Positions 1 to 5,721 of a stretch of 8,962 nucleotides of DNA are shown piece after piece. Position 1 is the stretch's first letter. Each line of letters starts with the position of its first letter. The stretch is from Ignavibacteriales bacterium. GTDB lineage: Bacteria; Bacteroidota; Ignavibacteria; Ignavibacteriales; Ignavibacteriaceae. The position numbers were made by a program, and so were the translations under genes. Below the pieces are notes generated by a model that had not been told where the DNA came from, made no database searches, and was given only the letters and a program-made list of their open reading frames with translations. Where the stretch lies: positions 1 to 8,962 of the forward strand of contig JAGUXE010000099.1 in NCBI GenBank assembly GCA_020061995.1, read 5' to 3'.

Positions 1-167
1 CGGCCATATAGTTTTTTATAATACCTTTTGCTTGGAATAAAATTTTTAAGACGGTGAAGGCATACCCTACAGAATAAATGTGGCTCAGGGGTCTTATAAA
101 AAATTATTTTATCTGATTTACAGCATGGGCATTTTAAGATTTTAGTTGATTGTATTTGCATTTTCAT
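1..167 (-). CDS. N-terminal fragment of a zinc-ribbon protein, probably a SAM-dependent sugar methyltransferase (cut by the left window edge)
   Basis: An ATG at 167-165 opens a frame that stays open for 55 codons to the edge of the window, 7 bp after the stop of the SDR gene. The peptide has a CPCC at residues 13-16 and CRVC at 33-36, giving two CxxC pairs 16 residues apart as in a small zinc ribbon. It is followed by IPSKRYYKKLYG (44-55). In many sugar-modifying class I methyltransferases (C-methyltransferases of the TylC3/NovU type and relatives) a zinc-binding CxxC...CxxC module at the N terminus is followed by a similar tyrosine-rich stretch before the Rossmann fold. The SAM-binding part would lie outside the window, so the function is inferred from this short module and from the sugar-pathway context. 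Another zinc-ribbon protein is possible. No clear Shine-Dalgarno precedes the start, so translation is probably coupled to the upstream gene. Confidence 0.62.
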   Translation of the reverse strand, partial: MKMQIQSTKILKCPCCKSDKIIFYKTPEPHLFCRVCLHRLKNFIPSKRYYKKLYG

Positions 168-174
168 GGCTTAT

Positions 175-1056
175 CTATTTATCGATAATTAGTAATTCTT
201 TTTTTATATCATCTTTCTTTGACAAATACCATTGATACAATTCAAGAATACTATCATCTATATTTTTAAAAGTATAACCACCAATTTTTTCTATCAACTT
301 AGTATTATCACCACTATATTCAGTTCCTAAGTTAGGCATTCTAATAATAATTTCAAGGTTCTTATTAGATACTTTGAGGACTTTTTTTGCTAAAGAAAAT
401 AAATCAGAAGTTAAGCCAGTACATACATTATATATTTTTTCTCTGGTGTCATACCGTATAAACCACTTAGTAATATTTACAAGGTCGTCAATATTCATAT
501 AATCAAAAAACACATTCTGTTTTATTGTAATTGGTAAATCATAAACTGCCTTACAACAGGCATTAGAAATAAACCTGATTTCCCAATCTTCATACTTTCC
601 AAATACGCCAAATAAACGTAGGTTATAAATATTTTTGGCAAGGCTTGTATATTTACACATTATATATTTAGCGAAACCGTAATCGTCCTGAGGAACATAG
701 GTATCAAAATATTCTTCCTTCATTTTAGGTATCCAATGAGCCCTGTCATACTCTGCGCCTGAGCCGTAATAGACCATCTTTCCATAATAATCACTGCGCT
801 TTGCGAGGTTAAAGAACATCCTGAGATTATTTCCTAATACTTTTGTAAGGTCTTTATCTGAGTTTCTCGTAGCATTCCATGTTGCAGCATGAATAACGAC
901 ATCAAATAGATTATCTTTTAAATAGGTAGACACCTTATCTTCTTCTAAAAGATTGAGCTCGGAACTTAAAGGAGCCAAACACTCAAATTTATCTTTGAGT
1001 TGCTCCAAAATATTTCTACCGATAAACCCTGTTCCGCCCGTGATTAATATTTTCAT
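175..1056 (-). CDS. NAD(P)-dependent epimerase/dehydratase/reductase (extended SDR family)
   Basis: A 293-residue extended short-chain dehydrogenase/reductase. The N-terminal Rossmann motif GGTGFIG is at residues 7-13. The catalytic set is S99 (in YYGSGAEY), Y126 and K130 (in DDYGFAK). The HAAT after the fourth strand (56-59) is also typical. The family acts on nucleotide-linked sugars as epimerase, dehydratase or 4-keto reductase. This length and the YGSGAEYD motif fit reductases of the RfbJ/GDP-fucose-synthase-like branch better than 4,6-dehydratases. It starts 2 bp after the TPP enzyme stop with no recognisable Shine-Dalgarno, so translation is probably coupled. In context it may reduce a keto group on a CDP-6-deoxy sugar, possibly the side-chain carbonyl left by the TPP enzyme, as YerF does in yersiniose synthesis; that role is inference. 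The gene looks AT-richer than rfbF and rfbG. Confidence 0.8.
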   Translation of the reverse strand: MKILITGGTGFIGRNILEQLKDKFECLAPLSSELNLLEEDKVSTYLKDNLFDVVIHAATWNATRNSDKDLTKVLGNNLRMFFNLAKRSDYYGKMVYYGSGAEYDRAHWIPKMKEEYFDTYVPQDDYGFAKYIMCKYTSLAKNIYNLRLFGVFGKYEDWEIRFISNACCKAVYDLPITIKQNVFFDYMNIDDLVNITKWFIRYDTREKIYNVCTGLTSDLFSLAKKVLKVSNKNLEIIIRMPNLGTEYSGDNTKLIEKIGGYTFKNIDDSILELYQWYLSKKDDIKKELLIIDK

Positions 1057-1058
1057 TT

Positions 1059-2864
1059 TTATTGCTGTGCAGGTTTTACAATCATATTTGCTTTAAATTC
1101 TTCTCTATCTAAAAAGGGCCATAAATCCTCCAGCGGTTTAGAAACTATTGAACCGTCAGGAAGTACCTGCGATTGAATTCTCGGGGCAGTCTGCAAATCG
1201 GGATCGACCATGACCTCACAAATAATTGGACCTTCTGCCTCCAAAACCTCCTCTACTTTTTCTTTGATAGACTCGTGATTTAATATTCTGGCATTCTTAA
1301 TTCCGTATGCGCTGGCTATCTTGGATGTATCGGGAAGGGTTAAGCCGCTTGAAGGGTCACAGCCAACTAAATGCCCCTTAAAATAGTTTTTTTGCATATT
1401 TTTAATTGAGGCATAACCATTATTATTTAAAATAAAGATCTTTATGGGTAACTGTAGTCTCGCCAATGTCTCCAACTCTTGAATATTATGTTGCAATCCT
1501 CCGTCACCGATGATGCTAACTGTGCGTTTTTTGCCACTAGCAAGACAGGCTCCGATACTTGCAGGAAGGCCAAATCCCATTGCTCCTAAACCTGGCGTAT
1601 TAAAAATGCGCTGGCCTTTTTTTACTTTAAAGGCCTGCATAGTAATTTCACTACAGCCTCCGGAACTTCCCGGAACCAAAACATCATCTTCTAACAGCAG
1701 TTCAGATAAAACATCTATTAATACGTATGTATTAATGTATTCTTTTTGCTCCCGGTATTGCGGCAATATAACAGGGTATTTACTCTTCCATTCCTTGCAG
1801 CGAGATATCCACTTAGAACGGTCTTTAAATATAAATTTGTCTTTTTTGTTTAATAATTCTTTTATAAAATCCCTGGCATCTGAACAAACAGAAACATCTA
1901 TATCCATCTTAAGCTTTTTTATTTCAGTGGAGTCAATATCAACTATAACTTTCTTAGCTAGACGGGCAAAATTTTGGTAATTATAACCGACCTGAAGCAA
2001 GTCTAATCTCGCACCTACAGTCACAATAAAATCAGAGTTCTGTTGAATAAAATTTGCTCCCCGCTGTCCAATAGAGCCTGGTCTTCCAAAAAAGAGTTCA
2101 TGGTCCTCAGGTAAAAAATCTATTGCTTTCCATGTTGTCAATATAGGGATTTTAAGATATTCGATCAAATCAAGAAAATCCTTTAATGCACCGGCCAACC
2201 TAATACCGTTTCCTGCCAGGATTACAGGTTTTTGTGATTCGTTGAATAATTGAATGCTTTTATTCACAAGGCTTTCGAGTTCTTTTCTATTTTCCTTTGA
2301 GGCTAACTCAGAAGGCGCGAATCTCTGAAGCTTAGTCTCATCTACCATACTTGCCTGAACATCCAGGGGAATATCTATCCAAACCGGGCCGGGACGGCCG
2401 GTTTTCGCCAGATAAACTGCCTTTTCTAAATGATACCTTATACTTTCTGGCTCTAAGATTGTAACCGCATATTTTGTAATTGGCTTTACTATAGAAACGA
2501 CCTCTATCTCTTGATTGCCCATCTGCCTGAGCCCACTTTTGCCAATCATATCTGAACGTTTTACCTGCCCTGATATAACCAAGACAGGGGTTGAATCAAT
2601 CCAGGCTCCTGCAACCCCTGTAATTGCATTGGTGCTTCCCGGGCCTGTAGTTACAAGAGCCACTCCTATATTGTTTGTGTACTGTCCATAGGCTTCAGCA
2701 GCTATAGCTGCAGCTTGTTCATGAAGACAACAGATATATTTTAAGTCAGAGCATTTTCCTAAAGAATCAACTAAATGCATGCATCCGCCACCGGGTAATA
2801 AGAAAACATGCTTTAGGCCTAGTCCAGAAATAAACCGAAATACATAATCTGATAATTTAATCAT
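1059..2864 (-). CDS. Thiamine-pyrophosphate-dependent enzyme, acetolactate synthase superfamily, probable sugar-modifying carboligase
   Basis: A 601-residue protein with the three-domain layout of the acetohydroxyacid synthase/pyruvate oxidase superfamily. The N-terminal PYR domain has LPGGG (23-27) and the catalytic glutamate E49 in LHEQAA. A middle domain (about 195-340) follows. The C-terminal PP domain has the TPP/Mg motif GDG (453-455) and NNN (480-482). It is unlikely to be a housekeeping IlvB: it sits in a sugar locus with no ilvN partner, and it carries a tail, PRIQSQVLPDGSIVSKPLED (561-580) then LWPFLDREE. From memory, that tail resembles TPP proteins in polysaccharide clusters. A characterised precedent is YerE, a TPP flavoenzyme that adds a two-carbon unit from pyruvate to a CDP-4-keto sugar. 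Here the substrate is likely a CDP-4-keto-6-deoxyhexose, but this is inferred. FAD dependence cannot be judged by eye. The start follows the preceding stop by 6 bp in an AT-only stretch without a Shine-Dalgarno. Confidence 0.85.
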   Translation of the reverse strand: MIKLSDYVFRFISGLGLKHVFLLPGGGCMHLVDSLGKCSDLKYICCLHEQAAAIAAEAYGQYTNNIGVALVTTGPGSTNAITGVAGAWIDSTPVLVISGQVKRSDMIGKSGLRQMGNQEIEVVSIVKPITKYAVTILEPESIRYHLEKAVYLAKTGRPGPVWIDIPLDVQASMVDETKLQRFAPSELASKENRKELESLVNKSIQLFNESQKPVILAGNGIRLAGALKDFLDLIEYLKIPILTTWKAIDFLPEDHELFFGRPGSIGQRGANFIQQNSDFIVTVGARLDLLQVGYNYQNFARLAKKVIVDIDSTEIKKLKMDIDVSVCSDARDFIKELLNKKDKFIFKDRSKWISRCKEWKSKYPVILPQYREQKEYINTYVLIDVLSELLLEDDVLVPGSSGGCSEITMQAFKVKKGQRIFNTPGLGAMGFGLPASIGACLASGKKRTVSIIGDGGLQHNIQELETLARLQLPIKIFILNNNGYASIKNMQKNYFKGHLVGCDPSSGLTLPDTSKIASAYGIKNARILNHESIKEKVEEVLEAEGPIICEVMVDPDLQTAPRIQSQVLPDGSIVSKPLEDLWPFLDREEFKANMIVKPAQQ

Positions 2865-2870
2865 TTATTA

Positions 2871-4400
2871 TTATGTTATTGGTTTAATGAGCCAATCGGA
2901 CCAAAAAGTCATTTCCGTCTTTCTGTCTTTATTTTTTATTATCTTTTTGTCAGCATAATATGAGTCTTCGGCAAAATAAGTAGTAGAGATTTCCTCAAAA
3001 ACCGCCCCATTTTTTGAGCCAAAACCGTGCTTCATTCCTCTTTCAATTATTATCATGTCACCAGACTTATACTCATTCTCTACCCCATTAAGATTCAAGC
3101 CGATATCTCCATAAAGAATATGAAAAGTCTCCTCTTTTTTCTTGTGGTAATGTATCGGGTGCCTTTGTCCAGGAAGCATTATTATTATTTTTTTGCAGTA
3201 TTCTCTATTTATACAATTAATTATTGCGGCACCCCAATTTTCGAAATTATCAATTCCATAATGATGCGATAATTCAAAATCTACCTTATCAGGTAAACTA
3301 ATTTTACTTTCAATTAGTATGTCTTTTACTTTATTTATAATTTTTAAGACCTTATCTCTTAAATTACAAGCTTGGACATCTAAAAACATGATCGGTTCAT
3401 TTCTATTTATTTCTTTTTTAGAAATAAATTCTGCATATTTAGATAAATCATTTGCCAGAATCTGGTTTTTAACATTTGGAATTGCCAAAAATATATTTGA
3501 AAGATTAACCCTTTCACCTTTTGCAATCGCCCCTTTAGCAAAAACGCCTCTTTTTAATTCCCTTAAATTCTCTATTTCTTTTTCAGTTATATGTCTTGCG
3601 TTATCTGAAAAACCGCATATCTTAAATGTTTCTTGTGCGCTTAATAACCACTTTTGTAACTGTTTGGGAGTAGAGGAATATTGATTTAATTTGTAACTTT
3701 GAGTTGCAATACCTACATGTCTTTCAAAAACAGAAGCCCCCTTGGCTATGGCTATTTTAATCGGTTCAAGATTATCCGGGTTTTCATGAGCTGAATAACC
3801 AACCGGTATATTGGGGTATCTGTTGCGTATAAAATCAATTTGATTAAGTTGTAAGTCTTCTTCAGGCGACGGATAAACGCTTACGCAATGTAAAAGACAA
3901 AATACCTTTCTTCTGTGTTCAAGAAAAACAACAACTTTATCCATGTCTTCTAGTGATGCTCCACCTGAAGATAAAATAATCGGTTTATCAGTTTTAACTA
4001 TCCGTTCAAGCAACAACCAATCATTAAATGAACAGCTTCCAATCTTTATTATATCAAAACCGTGTTTTTCGATTAAATCAACGGAATCTTCATCAAAAGG
4101 AGTACAAATAGATATAAAACCTAACTTTTTAATTTCGTCCTTTAATATTTTTAATTTATTTTCCTCAAGCCGCGTTTCTTCAAATCGCTTAACATATTTG
4201 ATATCCGCTCTTCCCTTAAAATCAGGATGAATAAATGCATCCAAATTTCTATATTGAAGTTTAAAACCGAACTTAAAATTAAACCTTTTGCAAACCTTGC
4301 CTATTTCTCTAATAATCCTTATCCCATGCTTTAAATCTCCCATATGATTATTGGCTATCTCAAATATAAATAATTTATTAAAATCGAAAATTGAATTCAT
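2871..4400 (-). CDS. NeuB-family (sialic acid synthase-like) aldol synthase with SAF domain and C-terminal cupin fusion
   Basis: A 509-residue protein, longer than usual NeuB (about 350). Residues 1-265 form a NeuB TIM barrel: EIANNHMG (14-21), KLQ (47-49), CTPF (99-102), KIGS (119-122), LHC (170-172), GYSAHE (201-206), FERH (225-228). The two histidines matching the NeuB metal ligands are kept (H205, H228). Residues 283-345 are an SAF/antifreeze-like domain (KRGVFAKGAIAKGE at 283-296). Residues 400-480 are a cupin with motif 1 complete (G411, H417, H419, E424, G431) and motif 2 nearly so (G447, G455, H458), resembling sugar-isomerase-type cupins such as D-lyxose isomerase. NeuB enzymes condense phosphoenolpyruvate with an aldose to give a 2-keto-3-deoxy sugar acid. 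Acceptor-site motifs differ from NeuB, so the acceptor is probably not N-acetylmannosamine. The start is fixed by a perfect AGGAGG. No NeuA or NeuC is visible. Confidence 0.88.
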   Translation of the reverse strand: MNSIFDFNKLFIFEIANNHMGDLKHGIRIIREIGKVCKRFNFKFGFKLQYRNLDAFIHPDFKGRADIKYVKRFEETRLEENKLKILKDEIKKLGFISICTPFDEDSVDLIEKHGFDIIKIGSCSFNDWLLLERIVKTDKPIILSSGGASLEDMDKVVVFLEHRRKVFCLLHCVSVYPSPEEDLQLNQIDFIRNRYPNIPVGYSAHENPDNLEPIKIAIAKGASVFERHVGIATQSYKLNQYSSTPKQLQKWLLSAQETFKICGFSDNARHITEKEIENLRELKRGVFAKGAIAKGERVNLSNIFLAIPNVKNQILANDLSKYAEFISKKEINRNEPIMFLDVQACNLRDKVLKIINKVKDILIESKISLPDKVDFELSHHYGIDNFENWGAAIINCINREYCKKIIIMLPGQRHPIHYHKKKEETFHILYGDIGLNLNGVENEYKSGDMIIIERGMKHGFGSKNGAVFEEISTTYFAEDSYYADKKIIKNKDRKTEMTFWSDWLIKPIT

Positions 4401-4405
4401 AAATA

Positions 4406-4411
4406 CCTCCT
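4406..4411 (-). promoter_or_regulatory. Strong ribosome binding site of the NeuB-cupin gene
   Basis: A perfect AGGAGG on the minus strand, 5 nt (TATTT) before the ATG at 4400-4398. It decides this start codon. It is the strongest Shine-Dalgarno in the window and contrasts with the following three genes, which have none. It lies just outside the inserted palindromic element and its flanking direct repeat, so the insertion left it intact. Confidence 0.85.
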
Positions 4412-4415
4412 AATT

Positions 4416-4426
4416 ATAATTCTATT
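4416..4426. repeat. Left 11-bp flanking direct repeat (probable target-site duplication)
   Basis: ATAATTCTATT here is identical to the copy at 4735-4745 on the other side of the palindromic element. The similarity can be stretched to CCTAAT(TAT)AATTCTATT against CCTAATAATTCTATT if a 3-bp gap is allowed. Identical direct repeats touching both ends of an inverted-repeat element are what a target-site duplication looks like. The local AT-richness weakens the argument a little. Confidence 0.65.
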
Positions 4427-4456
4427 GTGCCTGTCACGAAACTCGTTCCAGCCTAT

Positions 4457-4491
4457 GATTACACAGATTTTGAAAGGATTACACAGATTTT
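4457..4491 (+). repeat. Tandem pair of 15-bp GATTACACAGATTTT repeats
   Basis: GATTACACAGATTTT occurs exactly at 4457-4471 and 4477-4491, a 20-bp period with a 5-bp spacer. The second copy is partly answered by an inverted AATCTGTGT at 4506-4514, giving a possible 9-bp stem with a 16-nt loop. It forms part of the left arm of the palindromic element. Confidence 0.8.
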
Positions 4492-4562
4492 TCCGATGAT
4501 GTTTTAATCTGTGTGAGGTCTCCGAAAAACTCTTTTTGAACGCAGATACACGCAGATTACCT

Positions 4563-4580
4563 GTCTGCCGACAGGCAGAC
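4563..4580. repeat. Perfect 7-bp hairpin at the centre of the palindromic element
   Basis: GTCTGCC (4563-4569), loop GACA, GGCAGAC (4574-4580). It is the most GC-rich stem in the intergenic region and lies close to the symmetry centre of the whole element. No T-run follows on the minus (transcribed) strand, so it does not look like an intrinsic terminator. Confidence 0.8.
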
Positions 4581-4591
4581 ACGCGGATTCA

Positions 4592-4620
4592 CGCAGATTT
4601 CATCGACGAGATAATCTGCG
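4592..4620. repeat. 8-bp inverted repeat CGCAGATT / AATCTGCG
   Basis: CGCAGATT at 4592-4599 pairs with AATCTGCG at 4613-4620 across a 13-nt loop. It is one of several possible stems between the CGCAGATT units. Alternative pairing with the ATCTGCG copies at 4637 and 4647 is equally possible, so the true fold is uncertain. Confidence 0.7.
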
Positions 4621-4734
4621 CAACATCTTGCGTTACATCTGCGAAAATCTGCGTTTAGAATACTTTTTCAAAGCTCTCTGTGTAATCTGTTTTTTAATCA
4701 ATGTAATCAAGGCTGGCACTTTTGTGACGCCCTA

Positions 4735-4745
4735 ATAATTCTATT
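4735..4745. repeat. Right 11-bp flanking direct repeat (probable target-site duplication)
   Basis: ATAATTCTATT, identical to 4416-4426. It begins 1 bp after the rfbG stop codon (4749-4747 on the minus strand), so the insertion point was just outside the coding region. Confidence 0.65.
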
Positions 4746-4746
4746 T

Positions 4747-5718
4747 TCATCCCTGTAAAAAGTCACGATACCAGGCAATCGTCCTTCTTAAGCCATCATC
4801 TAAAGTAACCTTGGGCTTCCAATTCAATACCCTTCTGGCTTTGGCCGAGGCTAAGTATTGATACCTTATCTCAAACTTTGCAAGATTTAGGATTTTATAA
4901 TTTTCTTTTTTGCCAAGTAATTTATATATTCTTTTTACTAGCTCTATTACCGTAATAGGATTTTCATCGCTGAAATTAAACGCCTCTCCATATAATTTAA
5001 GTCCATTCATTTTTTTTGCTAAGAGTAGATATCCCAACACTATGTCTTTTATATAAATATAATCTCGTACGAATTTACCATCGCTGCGGATAAGTAGAGT
5101 TTGATTCTTTATAATTGACCTGATTGCATCTGGCACAATCCTCGAGAAATTAAAGTCACCTGGACCATAGATATTTCCACAGCGTGTTATACAAACTGGT
5201 AAACCATAAGTATGAAAATAAGTATATGCTAATAAATCAGCGCAACTTTTGGATACATCATAGGGATGACAGCCGGTTAGGCTTGAATTTTCGCGATAAG
5301 GCAGTTTATTTTTAATCCCGTATGCCTTGTCACTGGAAGCAATGATAATTGCCTTTACTGTGCGCGCCTGTCTTGAGGCCTCTAGAATATTCCAAGTGCC
5401 CCTGATATTGGTAGAGAATGCCCCCCGCGGATTGCGCAGCGCCCCTCCTACAAGAGATTTGGCAGCCAGATGAAAAATAAACTCTATCTTATTATCTCTG
5501 ATAATATCTGATACCAATTTATAGTTTTCCACGCTCCCTTTTATAATATTGAGCTTATCAAAGTCATTATACAAAATGGTGCTCTTTCTGTAGGTCAATA
5601 TGTCTAAGCCGCATACCCATGCCTTCTGCTCCAATAATGCCTTGGTAAGATGCGAACCCAAAAAGCCCTCATAGCCGGTTATGAGAACACGCTTATTTTT
5701 CCAAAATCTATCTGCCAT
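4747..5718 (-). CDS. rfbG: CDP-glucose 4,6-dehydratase-like SDR enzyme
   Basis: A 323-residue extended SDR. The NAD-binding motif GYEGFLG is at 15-21. The active-site block SSDK (128-131) has an acidic-basic pair typical of CDP-glucose 4,6-dehydratases (usually TSDK), and Y153/K157 form the YxxxK pair. The segment RCGNIYGPGDFNFSRIVPD (179-197) matches the RfbG-type substrate loop. The reaction would convert CDP-glucose to CDP-4-keto-6-deoxyglucose. It directly follows rfbF, the enzyme making CDP-glucose, with a 3-bp gap, which supports this over a GDP-mannose or dTDP-glucose dehydratase. It is somewhat shorter than classical RfbG (about 355-360), but the C terminus (WKPKVTLDDGL... then WY) looks complete. 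AAGGA at 5726-5730 is the Shine-Dalgarno, 7 nt before the ATG and inside the end of rfbF. A palindromic element begins 12 bp after its stop. Confidence 0.84.
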   Translation of the reverse strand: MADRFWKNKRVLITGYEGFLGSHLTKALLEQKAWVCGLDILTYRKSTILYNDFDKLNIIKGSVENYKLVSDIIRDNKIEFIFHLAAKSLVGGALRNPRGAFSTNIRGTWNILEASRQARTVKAIIIASSDKAYGIKNKLPYRENSSLTGCHPYDVSKSCADLLAYTYFHTYGLPVCITRCGNIYGPGDFNFSRIVPDAIRSIIKNQTLLIRSDGKFVRDYIYIKDIVLGYLLLAKKMNGLKLYGEAFNFSDENPITVIELVKRIYKLLGKKENYKILNLAKFEIRYQYLASAKARRVLNWKPKVTLDDGLRRTIAWYRDFLQG

Positions 5719-5721
5719 ATC

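Larger units (their letters stand above)
4427..4734. mobile_element. Non-coding palindromic MITE-like element, about 308 bp
   Basis: This stretch has no credible gene and is an imperfect inverted repeat over nearly its whole length. The outer ends match in inverted orientation: GTCAC at 4433-4437 and CCAGCC at 4448-4453, then GATTACA, are answered by TGTAATC (4702-4708), GGCTGG (4711-4716) and GTGAC (4724-4728). Inside are ACACAGATT units (4461, 4481) answered by AATCTGTGT (4506), and CGCAGAT/CGCAGATT units (4541, 4551, 4592; a CGCGGATT variant at 4582) answered by AATCTGCG/ATCTGCG (4613, 4637, 4647). An 11-bp direct repeat flanks it. No transposase is encoded, so if mobile it would move through an outside enzyme. 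It lies between two co-directional genes and as RNA would fold into hairpins that could affect message processing. The exact ends are uncertain by several bases. Confidence 0.75.

Noticed and set aside
1510..1980. Plus-strand open frame inside the TPP enzyme gene
   Set aside because: It is antisense to a full-length conserved enzyme and its product has no recognisable motif; the plus-strand frames at 3027-3684, 3943-4230, 6630-7625 and 7943-8356 are rejected for the same reason.
2871..4400. A sialic, legionaminic or pseudaminic acid synthase
   Set aside because: Acceptor-site motifs of those NeuB enzymes are not conserved, and no CMP-sugar synthetase, hydrolysing epimerase or aminotransferase gene is present in the window.
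4415..4420. TATAAT on the minus strand upstream of the NeuB-cupin gene as a -10 promoter box
   Set aside because: Transcription starting 6-8 bases downstream would begin within or just after the AGGAGG, and no -35-like hexamer lies 16-18 bp upstream. It is more likely chance in AT-rich DNA.
4563..4580. Intrinsic terminator after rfbG
   Set aside because: The stem is only 7 bp, no U-tract follows it on the minus strand, and the genes on both sides appear to be one operon.
4397..4582. A 61-codon minus-strand open frame overlapping the NeuB-cupin start
   Set aside because: It lies inside the palindromic repeat element, translates to a basic low-complexity peptide without a recognisable domain, and its end overlaps the well-supported NeuB start.
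4457..4660. Regularly repeated short words as a CRISPR array
   Set aside because: The repeats are 8-15 bp, occur in both orientations, have spacers of unequal length and lack unique 30-bp spacers.
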